64,000 nucleotides of DNA from NCBI GenBank assembly GCA_016081115.2, contig CM071932.1, positions 53,828,659 through 53,892,658 of the forward strand, given 5' to 3'. The DNA comes from Rehmannia glutinosa (lineage: Eukaryota; Streptophyta; Magnoliopsida; Lamiales; Orobanchaceae). The translations under genes and the position numbers were made by a program. Shown here piece by piece: positions 46,185 through 58,648 of this stretch (position 1 is its first letter; each line of letters opens with the position of its first letter). Below the pieces are notes generated by a model. It was not told the origin of the DNA. It worked only from the letters and a program-made list of their open reading frames with translations, and did no database searches.

Positions 46185-46309
46185 GTTGGTTCATTGAACC
46201 CTCCGCACCAGTTCTTGAACTAGATCTCCAAACTTTTCAAAGTCTGCTTTAGTACTTAAACTCTCAAAACTCTTTTTATCATTAAAATTTATTATCATGT
46301 AAGCAAATT

Positions 46310-47935
46310 TGACACGCATCCCTATGTTCACAATTGAAGAATTTGATGATTGGAAAATTCGTATGCGGGCTCATCTATCAAAGATTACATGATGAGATGT
46401 GGATAGTGATAGAAGATGGGCCACTGCAAATCTTAAAGGTGAACACAAATTGTAAGAAGAGTTGCAAAGAAGGAGAAGAGGATGTTGCTCCCGGACCACA
46501 TGGTTGAAAAATCAAGAACCGGATGGACAAATGATGACAAAAAAAGATACAACCTGGACAATGTAGCCAAGGACATCCTTTACAAAACCTTGACAAAGCC
46601 ATGTTCAATAAAGTCAAATCATGCAAAACGGCTAAAGAAATGCAGGACAAGCTAACATTGATTTGTGAAGGCTCGGAGCAAATCAAAGAAAACAAATTAT
46701 CAAAATTTTGTCAGACAAAATTTGAGAACTTTAAAATGATCTCGGGAGAGAACCTAGATCAATTAGATGCTCGATTCACGAAAATCACCAACGAGTACAA
46801 GATTGCAAAAGAATATACACGAAGGAAATGTGTATGAAAATCCTAAAAAGTCTTCCAAATGGGAAATGAAGGTCATGGCACTAAGACATTCCATGAACCT
46901 ATCAAAGACATCCAACCATGAACTATTCTCGGACCTCAAAGACTACGAGTTTGAGCCGAGAAGAAAAGACCAGGAAGAGACAAATTGTACCCAAAACAAT
47001 TTCTAATTGTTAAAGATGGGAAGAGAGCCGAGGTCAAAGAAGTCATTGATCCGGAAGAAATAGCCCGATGGTTAAAAGGTTCAACAAGTTCTTCAATAAG
47101 AACTACAAGAGAGGAAAGGGCGAATCTTCCGGAAGACACTCGGCCCTCCAAATCAAGGGAAGATAGGCCAACCAAGAGAATGGATCATCAAAGAGCCGAT
47201 CAAAAGGCTGAATATCTATCTTTGAACTCAGACAACCAGGTCACTATGCCATTGATCGCCCATATCCTGTAGTCAACAAATACAGGAATGAAGAAGAAAG
47301 AAAGGTCTTGAGAGAAAGAAGACAAGAAAAGAGAAAGGCAATGTTGGCTGCAGAGATCAAAAAAGTGCCAAGTCAAAAGACATAGCCGATTCGAGAGCAA
47401 GCGGTGAAGCCGACTATTCAAGTGACTCTGAAGAAGAAGCCCGATCCGTTTGATGGCCAAGGAACAAGATCAACCTGACCAAGAAGATGAGGTACACTCT
47501 AACTCATCAAACTCGGTTCTAGTGATAGTGATCATGTGACACACACACTTCATCACCCACTCGATCTTTATGATTCATTAGGCAAAATGATGAAAGATTT
47601 TGAACACATTAAATCCTCACACACACAATTAAATGAGGAAAACAGCCTACTCAAGAGCCAAAACTCAAAGCTGACTAAGGAGCTGAGTACTCTAAGTCAA
47701 ATAGCTGATGAGAATGAAAGTTTAAAGGGTGAAAATGCTAAATTAATAGCGAAAATTGCTTTGCTATAGAGAAGAGAGGAGAATGACCTAAAAATGTTAT
47801 TGCCTCATTCACTAAGGCATCCAAATCATTGGATGACCTTATTATGAGTCAAAGAGAATGTGGAGACAAGACAAATGACCTTAGGATTTAATTCATCTGT
47901 TCTATGTCAAACCTTAAAAGTAATTTTGGAAAAAG
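46310..47935 (+). pseudogene. Family A Gag, frameshifted
   Basis: The N-terminal SIRE-type block FDDWKIRMRAHLS (about 46340) is followed by WTNDDKKRYNLDNVAKDIL. The capsid core is at 46600-46980 with ENLDQLDARFTKITNEY. The zinc-knuckle region at 47220-47260 (RQPGHYAI) has lost its first Cys pair. A Lys/Arg-rich tail follows, then an acidic Ser-rich stretch. A clear coiled coil at 47560-47768 has heptad-like Leu spacing. At least five frame changes break it. It is homologous to the fragment at 2-770, which is better preserved. Confidence 0.8.
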
Positions 47936-48189
47936 GATCTTCAAGCCATGAAGAGTCTAAAAATCCAAAATTCTAAATGTTGCACACACATTAATTCCAA
48001 AGCACAATTACAAGCAAACTGGTCTTGGTTATAAAGGAAAAGGAAAACTGGCCCGAGTTGAGTGCGGCTGAAAGGACAAATGAGAAGAGATTCACCAGTC
48101 CTCAAAAACTCCAAACAGAAAATACTCAGAAAGAAGAAGCGAGCTACCAAAAACCCCAAAATCTATAAGAGAAATACATATGATGGGAA

Positions 48190-50200
48190 TGGTAGAAAAT
48201 ATCCAAGCCAAGTGATTGGAATAATGTGAACTATCGGATAGACTTATGGAATATAAGCCCAAATGGCAAAGGCCTAGAACTCAAGAAAGGCCATTCCAAA
48301 AGTATAAGAGCTTTCATCAAAGACACATATGCACCTAGGCACTATACTCGGAGACACCACAATTACCCAAAGAAGGCAATTGCTAAAACTATACACAGCA
48401 TACGAGACAAAAGAGACAAAATTTATGAAACCTAAAATCCCCAAGCAATTTGCCAAGATTAATTATGATTATGGTACGATAGATGGCAACCCCTTAGAGT
48501 CAAATCATTTGGCTATAAGTTGGTTGGATCATCTTACAATTCTAACCCCTCAGGACCCGGACAAGTATGGGTACCTAAAACTTAATTTCCTTGATTGCGA
48601 GTTTCAAGGAACAAATGAGTGCCAAGGAACCTGGTACATGGATAGTGGTCGCATTCCCGGACATATGATGAGAAAATAAGAAAAATCTGTCAAAATTCAA
48701 GGAAGTCAAAGGAGCAAAAGTCATATTTGGAGGAAATGAAGCTCCTGGTGAAATAAGAGGCATTGGATCCATCGAGAGGAATGGATTAGAAATCACGATG
48801 TTGCATATGTTGAAGGACTCAACTTCAACTTATCGAGCATCGATCCTCTGCGACAAGGGCTATAATGTTGGATTCAACATGGGTGTATGCCAAATCAAGG
48901 ATACTTGAATCGAATGAAGTTGTGTTGCAAGGTTGCGGACAAAAAGAACATGTATGTAGTAGATTGGTCAACCGCTACACACAACACTGTCTATTAGCAA
49001 AGAGCACAAATGAATCAAGTTGGCCGTGGCACAAAAAAGCCGAGTCACCCGAATTTCAAAACGATTAACAAGCTTGCCGTAAGTAGTCTTGTGGAAGGAC
49101 TTCCGGACTCGATATACAAGAAGGAGAGTATATGTGATGCATGTCGAAGGGAAAACAAATCAAATCTTCATTCAAAGAAAAGACATGTTCATCTTCAACA
49201 AGAATATTGCATCTTCTACATATGGATCTATTTGGCCCATGGAACCAAACTAGCATAAGTGGGAAGAAATATACCTTGGTGGTAGTAGATGACTACTCAA
49301 GATATACATGGACAATATTCATGTGTAAGAAGAAAGAAACTCTCTGAAAACTACCACACGGTGATGAAGAGAATTCAAAACGAGAAGAGCCAAACCATTA
49401 TCAAAATAAGATCGGACAGAGGAACCGAGTTTGTCAATGGAATAATAACTCGATTGTATTGAAAATGGTATTGGTCATGAACTATCTCTGCAGCAAGGAC
49501 TCCACGTGAGAATGGAGTTGCGAAAAGAAGAAACAGAACTCTCAAGGAAGCGGCAAGAGACCATGTTAGGCTCAAGCGGGGTTACCAAAAAGATTTTGGG
49601 TCAAGCAATCAACACACTTGCTACACTCAAAACAGATGTATGATAAAATGACAGTTGACAAAGACTCCCTATGAGATTTGGATGAAGAAAACCAAATGTT
49701 GCACATTTCAGAATATTTGGATGTAAATGCTTCATCCACAACAATGGCAAAGACAATCTAAAGGCTTTCGATGCTAAAGTCGATGAAGGTATCTTCTTAG
49801 GATACTCAATTCGGTGAAAGCAAAGCCTCTGAGTACTCAACAAAAGGACTATGGTTGCGAAAGAATCCATTCATGTGGTATTCGATGAGCCAAATGTAAA
49901 TGGAGAAGACATTGAAGAGTCACCGATAAGTCAATCATCCAACCATACGTAAGAGTCCCTATCTTTGTCAAGTCAAGCCGAATTATAAACTCGAGAAGAA
50001 GATGAGATAGCTGAATCTCAAAAACATCCGGAAAATTTGCGGCTAAGTGATTACGAAAGAGTCGACCACAAAGAACACAAAAGACGATCAATCCACTAAC
50101 TTACTCCAACCTTGATGTAAGATGGCCGAAAGACCATCCACGAACTTGTCATTGGAGATATAAGAGAAGATGTCAAAACAAGATCCGAACTCAACAAGAA
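48190..50200 (+). pseudogene. Family A protease and integrase, frameshifted
   Basis: Pieces in copia order: protease core TWYMDSG (about 48632); pre-integrase NFKTINKLAV and ICDACRRENKS (49050-49160); integrase with the first Asp in HMDLFGPWN (about 49218), VVVDDYSRYTW, the second Asp in SDRGTEFVNG (about 49415), and ENGVAKRRNRTL (about 49510). In the last, the catalytic Glu, normally in VERK, reads Lys. Many single-base shifts separate these blocks. The Gln/Glu-rich linker to RT (49890-50200) is also broken. Integrase would insert the DNA copy; this version could not. Confidence 0.8.
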
Positions 50201-50203
50201 GCC

Positions 50204-50968
50204 ATGTTCACATGCTTTATCTCGCAAATAGAGCCCAAAGATGTGTTACAAGCATTGGACGACACACATTGGATTCAAGCTATGCAAGAAAAGCTGAATC
50301 AGTTTGAGAGAAATAAAGTATGGGAATTAATTCAAAGACCCACACATCAAAATGTTATTGGTACCAAATGGGTGTTCAGAAATAAGATGAACGAGGAAGG
50401 TTCTGTGGTAAGAAACAAAGCAAGATTAGTAGCCAAAGGATATTGCCAAGAAGAAGGGATAGATTTTGATGAAACATTTGCCCCTGTAGCAAGATTGGAA
50501 GCTATAAGGATGTTTCTTGCCTATGCAGCTCACAAGAACTTCATTGTATACCAGATGGATGTAAAAAGTGCATTTCTAAATGGTCTATTGGAAGAAGAAG
50601 TGTATGTTGAACAACCTCCAGGATTTGAGCAGAAGACTCTTGGAGATAAGGTATACAAACTCAAGAAAGCTCTATATGGATTGAAACAGGCACCCAGAGC
50701 ATGGTATGATACTTTGTCACAATTCCTGACTGAAAATGGATTCACAAAAGGAAAAGTAGATAGAACACTTTTCAAAATTCAAGACAAGCAGAGTATACTA
50801 CTTGTTCAAATATATGTGGATGACATCATTTTTGGATCCACAAACAAAGAGTTGTGTGAAAAGTTTTCAAACCTCATGCAAAGTAAATTTGAAATGAGCA
50901 TGATGGGAGAGCTGACATTCTTCCTTGGACTCCAAGTGAAACAAATTGGAAGGATGGAACCTTCATAA
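50204..50968 (+). CDS. Family A reverse transcriptase domain, uninterrupted
   Basis: A 254-codon frame without a stop covers most of copia RT: the entry block HWIQAMQEKLNQFERNKVWE, KARLVAKGYCQEEGIDF, VYQMDVKSAFLNGLLEEE, KALYGLKQAPRAWYD, the intact catalytic IYVDDIIFGSTN, and MSMMGELTFFLGLQVKQ. It ends at a stop just after the last block, where the frame shifts. It is part of a larger polyprotein, so the ATG at 50204 is only the first Met in this open segment. It is a clean island between badly frameshifted neighbours. Confidence 0.85.
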   Translation: MFTCFISQIEPKDVLQALDDTHWIQAMQEKLNQFERNKVWELIQRPTHQNVIGTKWVFRNKMNEEGSVVRNKARLVAKGYCQEEGIDFDETFAPVARLEAIRMFLAYAAHKNFIVYQMDVKSAFLNGLLEEEVYVEQPPGFEQKTLGDKVYKLKKALYGLKQAPRAWYDTLSQFLTENGFTKGKVDRTLFKIQDKQSILLVQIYVDDIIFGSTNKELCEKFSNLMQSKFEMSMMGELTFFLGLQVKQIGRMEPS

Positions 50969-51750
50969 GTCAAACAAAATACACCGAGATTTAATGAAGA
51001 AATTTGGTATGGAGGAGAAGTCTTCTCGAAAATACCAATGAATACATCACCAAAATGGACATGGATGCGGATGGCAAGCCTCAGAGATCAAACAAGATAC
51101 GAGCACTTATTGGATCATTGCTCTATCTTACAAAGCAAGCATGCCGACATCACCTTTGTTGTAGGTGTATGTGCAAGATTTCAGTCTGCTCAAAAGAGAG
51201 CCATATGACAAAGACTAAGAGAATATTGAGATACTTGAAAGGAAGCCAAGAAGTTGGCTTTTGGTATCCAAAGGAAGGTGGATTCAAGCTAATTGGCTAT
51301 TCAACTGACTATCTTTGGATGCGAGTTGACGAGAAAAAGCACCTCATGCACATGTCAAATGCTAGGAAACAGTGATTTCTGGTTTAGCAAGAAGCAAAAT
51401 TCAATAGCCACCTCTACAACAAGGAATACATAGCTACGGGCAAACAAGTTGTGCCCAAGTCCTATGGATGAGACAAAGAATCGAGAGACTATGAAGTTGA
51501 GGAAAAAGAAATTCCAATCATGTGTGATAACACAAGTGCAATTGCAACCACTCAAAATCCTGTGTTGCACTCAAGAACAAAGCATATCGATGTCAGATAT
51601 CACTTCATAAGGGATCATGTTGAAAAGAAGGACATCATCTTGGAATATATCTCAACTGATAAACAATTGGCTGACATCTTCACAAAACCATTATGTGAGT
51701 CAAGATTTGAAGAACTCAAGCATGAGTTAGGGTTAATTGAGCTGAGTTAA
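50969..51750 (+). pseudogene. Family A RNase H region, partly broken
   Basis: The linker (50970-51290), with RALIGSLLYLT and KRILRYLKGSQEVGFWYP, is followed by a damaged catalytic part: FKLIGYSTDY corresponds to the usual SDADYAG block but lacks the first acidic motif. After shifts near 51310-51500 a clean frame, 51520-51750, has MCDNTSAIATTQNP, SRTKHIDVRYHFIRDHV and the terminal LADIFTKPL. The stop at 51748 is the natural end of copia pol. Confidence 0.85.
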
Positions 51751-52048
51751 CATTGAGAAGACTCAAAGAAAAGAAATGGAACACAAAAAGGGAAAAAGAG
51801 CTGAACTCACAAATCAGCTAAGTAAATCAGCTGTATTGGAAAGACAACTATACCAAGTCACCATTAGCCGAGTCACTAAGAGAACTCGTGAGAAGAAGAG
51901 TTAAATCGGCTAAGGGATAAGCCGAGTCACTTATGAGCAAAGTGACAAAAACGCATCGTTTTTTTAAGCGGGAATGTTTTTAAGAATGACGTCAAGATAA
52001 TGATGATGTGTACTGAGGACATAAGCGCACACCAAGCTTATGATTGGA

Positions 52049-52055
52049 TATAAAT
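52049..52055 (+). promoter_or_regulatory. Candidate internal promoter of the extra 3' ORF
   Basis: TATAAAT in GATTGGATATAAATGC, 250 bp before ATG 52306. The leader (52130-52300) is CT-rich with TTCTCTCTCTC and CCAAACCATTTCC-like tracts, like a plant 5'UTR. The start context is AAAAATGGCA. Inference from composition. Confidence 0.4.
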
Positions 52056-52305
52056 GCTGCCGCATTAAATACGAGACATTAAATGCTAAATAGGCGTGCA
52101 AAATCTAAACCGTTGATTTCGATCACATTTCAAAAACCACTCGCACGTCCTTTCATAAACCATACTTAAACCATTTCCGTCCGTTTCTCTCACACACTAC
52201 CAAAACTGTTCATTTCTCTCTCTCAGAAGCAAAGGCAAAAACTCTCTCGAAACCCTATCTATCTTCAAATCAATCTCTAAATTTTCTTTGATAAAATCCT
52301 GAAAA

Positions 52306-55300
52306 ATGGCACCAACCTATGACTTTACCAAGTTAGGAAAGCAAATCCACACCGGGTCTACTGTGGATTTCGACGGCGTGGTGAAACAGGGGTCCGATGA
52401 CACCCTAGTGAAGAAAATTGCCGAGAAATTGGAAACGCCTGGGCTGAAAAATCGTTTACGATCTTTGGAATATCCGATGACCTATGTGGAGGAGGTCGCA
52501 TGATTCTACGTGAACGCCGAGATTCACGATGAAGGGATAAAGTCATCCGTTCACGGAAAGAAGTTCACCATCTCTCGCCAAGGATTTGGCTGAACATTGC
52601 TCTCTACCAATCAAGGAGCATCGAAATTAACGGTGATGTAAACTTGGTGATGCTTGGAAGAAAATAGCCAAGCCCGACTATACTTGATAAAATAGTTTAC
52701 ACAAAAAACAAGAGGTCAGAAGGAGGATTATCACAAGTCATGTTGACATAGTTGCCAAATGTATTGACATCAAATTTGGCGGCTTTGACCAATCATCAAA
52801 AAAGCAAAGTTGATCGTAATGGCCGCGATCATTGAAGAAAGGAAAATAAATCTGGCCGAGTTTGTCACGCAGACTATGCCGAATGTAGGAACAAATCCTT
52901 CAAGGAAGATGGCACATTTGGAGGATCCCTAGGATATGGCCTGTGATTGGCCGGATGATGGAGGTGAAAGGAGTCCCTCTTAGACATGGAAAGGCGTTCC
53001 ATGTTAACAAGAGGATGTTCGAGATCAAACCTCTCTCGCGCACGAGAAGAGAGCCTACGCCAAGAGAGCGACACGAGTGAGGGGAATCACCGACCACGAA
53101 GATACAGACTCTTTCCTCTCCACCAAAGAAGAAAGTTGCCCTGCGGTGCTAAGAAAACTATTTGCTCTGCAAAAAGAAAGTCAAACTCGCTCTCGCCCCT
53201 TACAACCGTGTCTCCCGCCCAAAGAAAGAAGCGCCGAGAAGGACTCTCAAATACCTTCTCCAATCGTCAAAAAGAGGAGATCGATAAGCCAAGACGGCCA
53301 GCTCCTCGAAGAAGACACCAAAGACGCCCCACCGCCAAGACTCGGAAGAAACTGCGTCTCGAACCGAAATCCCTCCTCGGTACAAACCAAAGACGAAGAA
53401 GAATCATCAAGCGCTCCGAGCTTGAAAAAACCGGCCGAGTCGCCACTCACCGAACAAATACTTAAATCTTTGAAGCGATCGAGTCCCCAGATGTAATTGA
53501 TGAAACAAAATAAGTCTGTGAAAGCGATCAGCAGAGGCAACTCAAGAAATAGCCGTAGTCCGCGCAATTGAGACACAAGAAGAAGGCGATAGAGCCGATA
53601 GTGATGTGATGATCCTATCTCCACCTTACCCGGACATCCAAAATCGTCTGCGTGAGTGGAGGAAATGGAAATTGAGTAAATCAAGGGAACAGTTCAACGG
53701 CCCGAGTTTATAGAAGAAGAAGAGGAACTGTTAAACTTCCTTGGACTAACCACTGTGATCCCAAAGATCGATGAAGACAATCGCACGTACATCCTGCAGA
53801 TCTTCAAGGACAAGGAGAAGGAAAGAAAGACGAGAGGAAGGCGAGGCACGTGAGAAGGCCAATCCGCCCTATCTCCGCACCACGAACACACACATCCTCT
53901 CCTTGATGTCTTCTCGGCGGTGATGAGGATCCGGACTCTCTTTGCTGCCGCGCGTAAGAGTTGCAAATGCAGCAAGCAAGCAATGCATGAATCCGAAATT
54001 CTTCATGAGAAGAGCATGATGGAGGGACCAGGAGAGTCCTCCGTAACACAACGAAATTGATCCAATGGGAGTGGTTTAGCAAATTGCCACACTGTTGTTG
54101 CCGCCACCACTTCCCAGCTCACTCGGAAGAAGGAATTAAGGGAGCTGGCGATGAAACCGGGATAGTGGGGACCCCAATCGAGCCAACCCCTATTGAAGGT
54201 GTTTTACCACTTGCCCCAACTAACAACACTCAATAGAAACAGCCGGGAGTTTGGAGACGAGTGACCCCATTCCAAGTCACTCACCGGTGCGCCACCGAGG
54301 GGAAACTCCCTCCACCGGCAAAAGGTCGGAGAATGCTGCAGATGACTCAACAACGAATCCAGGAGGCGAAGTAGAGAAAATACAAACACAAGAAGAACAA
54401 CAAGTTGCCATCAACGAAGCTCGGGCAGTTGAGACTGTCTCACCGAGGTGCCAACCGCTCGAAGGCTAATGACGCTGGCGATGCGATCGAGGCACAGATG
54501 GAACGCCCGGGAGTTAACACTGGGCGATGAAAGTGCAATCCATGGGGTTGAGACTCCAATGGATGCCACCACGAGAAGACCCTAAGACAAATGAGACTCG
54601 TCGAAAGGGAGGACTAAGGCCTCGCTGCAGTTGAGATCTGCGGGAGGTAATGAAGGCCAACGGGAGGTTGAGACTTCCCGGGGTAACGTAGTCAAGTAGA
54701 GAACATCCCTCCTGCTATCATTGATCCATCCGAGAAGGAGATAAGCGCACTTCATGATTCCCGGATAATCTGATGTAACCTTTCTCGGGATCGGAAGCGA
54801 AGAAGAAGCCGAGTCATCCCCCGTGACGATCCAAAAGACTCACCAAGCGGATGTTCCAAGCACGAGCAAGTCGATCCCAAGACTACTCGTCAAACCTTTA
54901 ATTTTGATGATGAGCCACCAATGGAAATCTCATCATCGTCCGATGACGCTCGATAAGGCCGAGGATCGCCTACTCAATTGGAGAAATCACCGAGACCAAC
55001 GAAGTTGTTGAGACAAACCGAGGCTCGACAAGTCGGGTCCACTTCACAAAAGACCCCGGTTGAGACAGAGTCCATCTGCGCAGCTCCCAAGCTACAACGA
55101 GTTCGACTCAAAAGGAACTTCAAGCACACCGCTCATCATTAAACAAATCCCGATTGGCGGTGATGAATCCTTTATAGAATCTTTTCCTTTCTCTCTCCGA
55201 GGTACCCGACCTCCCGAAGAGTCGAGAACGAGCTCGCACGCTTCCACAGACCACTCTCCCGTTATTCCATCAAGTACCATTGTTCCACCGCTTATGACTT

Positions 55301-56820
55301 TGACGCCGCATGGCCATCACCACCGCAATTAAGAATCAAATTGAAGTTCGCGAGGTGTTCAAGGCATTATTTGCTGAGATTGAACGGATGGAGAGGCATC
55401 GAGCCTCTTTAGACATGCGATTGGACAACAGAGATGCCAACCTTACAGCCGACTTGAGAGGCATAACGAGAATAAGGGAATAGTGGCAACAACAAAAAAA
55501 CAATGCGTGTGGAACAAGCTAGATACTTCAGACATTGTTCAACAAACTGCTGGTATGGAGAGTCGAGAATGCCGATGCAAAACGAAATGCGAGAGCACAT
55601 TGAGCACATGCATGAAGCTCACACGCCGAGATAAAACTCATCACGTGAGCAAAATACGAATGACCTACAGCGTTTGGAAGAACACATGACTAGAAAATTC
55701 AGCCTTCTCATGGCCGAGATGAAGCCGATTTCAAAGCAGAGTCCAACGCCACTCGATCCGAATTTCGTCTTTGCATACACCGCAGCAGACTGGCGAACTC
55801 GACTATCGCCAGGCTCGACTTCCCGCTTGCCACAAGATATGTTTCAGTGTTCCTCTATCCTTTGATGATGCCAAAAAGGGGAAGAGGAATACCTTAAAGC
55901 GCTAAAGAAATCAAGTTTGAAAAGAAAGGAGCAAATGAAGGGAAAGACAACCGAGGAAGCATCTAAACAAAAGAAAGGAAAGTCCGTTGAGGGGGAAGGA
56001 TCGAAAGATGTGACCTTGATGATTGCACAAACCCCCAACAAGGTCTTGTCACAAATTGACATTATCGCAAAGAAACTCCCGTGACTCGCCACTCCAACAC
56101 TCTGCTATATCTATGGTGAAAAGAGAAAGACAATTGAAGCGGGGATGGAGGAAGTGGAAGGAAGAATGGATGCCCGAGTTATGAACATCTTGAAACAACA
56201 TGGAGGCATTCCAAAGAGACAGAGACACTTATGCCATCTCGGATGTCGGACGAGCCACGATCGGTTGATGAATTTAAAACGCTCGCATCCAAGGATACTT
56301 TGCAAATATGTCTATGGATCGAGGCTTGGGACGTGTCTTCGGGAAAAGGGTCTCACGTTATGTGAAGAAGGTGACAGGAAGCGGACTACCTAAGATCACT
56401 CTGTGGTCACTCCGCCGTCACTCACCGGAAAGAAGAAGACCCTAGTACAATACACGCCCAGGTAGAGGAAGAAGCGTTGGTGGAGGAAGAGGTTTCGACC
56501 TGGCCTCGCCCAAAAACATTGAATACATAGATCCGGGAAAGAAAGGAGGGATCTACTTGGGTCTGGTCTTGACCAACTAGCAAATTTGCAAGTGGCTAAA
56601 AATAATCTTGAGTATGCGAAAAGAATAGAAGAAGAAAATAAGAGACAAACTCAATGCTATGGGAGGAAAGACAAGAAAGATTAAGAAGAGATGAAGTCGC
56701 CAGAAGGCATATGAAAAGAAAAAGAAGGCGGTGACGATGAGAAAAAGAGAAGAAGAAGAAGAGAAGACGCCGAACAAGATGAAAGAAGGAGATAGCGAAG
56801 GAGATGAAGTGTTCTGTCCA
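52306..56820 (+). pseudogene. Extra 3' ORF region of family A (env-like position)
   Basis: SIRE-type elements carry an additional ORF after RNase H; its role is unknown and it has been called env-like. Here it starts at ATG 52306 with APTYDFTKLGKQIHTGSTVD. A segment LEYPMTYVEEVA then FYVNAEIHDEG...SVHGKKFTISRQGF (to about 52590) resembles the 'putative plant transposon protein' domain. Further on are Lys/Arg/Ser/Pro-rich tracts (53050-53480), Thr/Ser/Pro-rich stretches (54240-55330), and a Lys/Glu-rich, probably coiled-coil C-terminus (55880-56800). The frame breaks every 100-400 bp, mainly by small indels. I see no signal peptide or convincing membrane segment, so an envelope function is not supported. 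Confidence 0.55.
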
Positions 56821-57062
56821 CCCCTTCATGTATTTTATTATGTAAATACATACAATGTAAGTCTTCTGAAATAAATCTATAAACTCTTTAATTTTTGTAG
56901 ACAAATGTTTGCTCTGATACACCTTGTAAACAGTTGTGTAAAAGAACAAGAATGTTATGATCAATAAAAGGATTGATTCTACGCATACATTCTATGTGAA
57001 TACACTATCTGTATGTATCTTTGCTATTTACATTTTTGAATGGTTTAAATTTTGGCATCATC

Positions 57063-57076
57063 AAAAAGGGGGAAAT
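57063..57076 (+). other. Polypurine tract, family A
   Basis: AAAAAGGGGGAAAT directly before the 3' LTR. Confidence 0.9.
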
Positions 57077-58631
57077 TGTTAGGAAATTTATTGTTTAGAT
57101 TTTGATGAATACCATGTAAAACTTAGAATAGGAAGTTGGTACCCCATTTTTGTTGTAAACTCGCATTGTAATAAATAGGGGGTCAAGCCGAGTTAAGTCG
57201 CTATGCCCAAACATGCAAGAAGACAACGGAGACTGAAGGAAGACTCATTGCGAGACAAATGAGTATGGCAAAGAAGAGTAGACGGGAACTCTATCAAGAA
57301 ACAAATGAGATGCAATGAGTGGAGTATCACCAAGTCAACTCAAGAAAAGCCAAGTCTCAAGTTGAAGTGACAAGAGTCATCCAATGATTGGAAGATGACT
57401 CTAAGTCACCTGGGAAAAGCAAAGAAATGCGATCAAGTAGAGATAATCAAAAAGATCCGTTGCCTACGTAAATCAAGAGAATTACTTAAACAAGTAATAT
57501 CTCCATATCACCTTTCTCGAGTGCTCACCCCGAAGCGTGCAAAAGGAATAACCAATGGGAAGCACTACACCGTGTCGAACTCTGCGAAAAGGTGAAGAAC
57601 AATTCATACGAGGAAATGGCAATTCCAAGGATCGCAACAAGACAAGCCAACGATCGCAAGTGACTTTCAAAAATAAGCCTATCTCTTCAACGGGCAAATT
57701 TTTGAAAGATCACTATAAAAGGCTGAGGAGTTTATTTGAAAAAAAAAGAGACACACAAAGGAGAGAAAGACTGAACCAAAAACGTTCAAGCAATTATTAG
57801 AAAATCAAACATTCTCAATCCTCAAGCCTACACTACGAAGAACATCAATCCAACACTCACCCGTGAAGGAAAGATAACTTCAATCAGGTTGAAGAGGAAA
57901 ATATCTTGAAAAATCAAGGGGTCTACATTCCACGAAGGATTGTAGGAAGGTTCAAGGTCGAACCAAGTTTTGAGCTTTTGGAGGGCTTCGTGATCAAATC
58001 CAAAGAGCTTGAGCAAGTGAGTCGTAGTAGCAAGGGAGCGCCTGTGAAGAAGCCGAGTCGTCACGAGAAGCCAGTGATCAAGGCGTCTCATCGAGTCCCA
58101 AAGGATCAAGTCACCGTGTGATCAAGACTTGTATCCGGATCTATTACCACTTTGTATACTTGATCAATACCTAGTGGATTCCTCCAGAGTTGGAGAAGAG
58201 AGGAGTAGAAGAATTACCCCATCTTCGAACCTCTATAAAAATTTCATTGTGTCATTTACATTTCAAAGACTTTAATTCCCGCATCTTAATTGTTTAAATA
58301 TCTTTGATAAATTTGCTATCCACTTGATAATTTCTAAGTACTAAACCAAGCACTAAATCATTGCTTAATCAAACTTAAGGGTGTTAAGTCTTCCAAAAAA
58401 CAAAACCACAATTGAGTTAATTTAGACCCAACAAATGAGTTATTCCATCAACAAATTTCGATTGAGTCCGTGAGAGACTAACTCTACTTGATTAACTAAA
58501 TTGGTTGTCCATCAAGGACACACATTGCAAGTAGTATCAACTCGAATATTTAAAAGGACTAAATCGAAAATTTGGTAAGGTTTATTCAACCCCCCTTCTA
58601 AACCTTACACTTACACCCCTTGGGACCTACA
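57077..58631 (+). repeat. 3' LTR, family A
   Basis: The partner of 44611-46169, followed by TTTTC. Confidence 0.93.
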
Positions 58632-58648
58632 TTTTCAATTTAATTTGT

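Larger units (their letters stand above)
44611..58631 (+). mobile_element. 14-kb SIRE-like copia element, family A
   Basis: LTRs at 44611-46169 (1,559 bp) and 57077-58631 (1,555 bp) are flanked by TTTTC duplications (44606-44610 and 58632-58636). The primer site is at 46171 and the polypurine tract at 57063-57076. The interior has gag with a coiled-coil tail, pol in copia order, and about 5.3 kb of extra sequence after RNase H, which is the layout of SIRE/Maximus elements. Most coding parts are riddled with frame changes, but RT and the end of RNase H are clean. Confidence 0.93.

Noticed and set aside
52306..56820. Envelope-like glycoprotein in the family A element
   Set aside because: No signal peptide, transmembrane segment or cleavage site is visible; the first part resembles a plant transposon protein instead.
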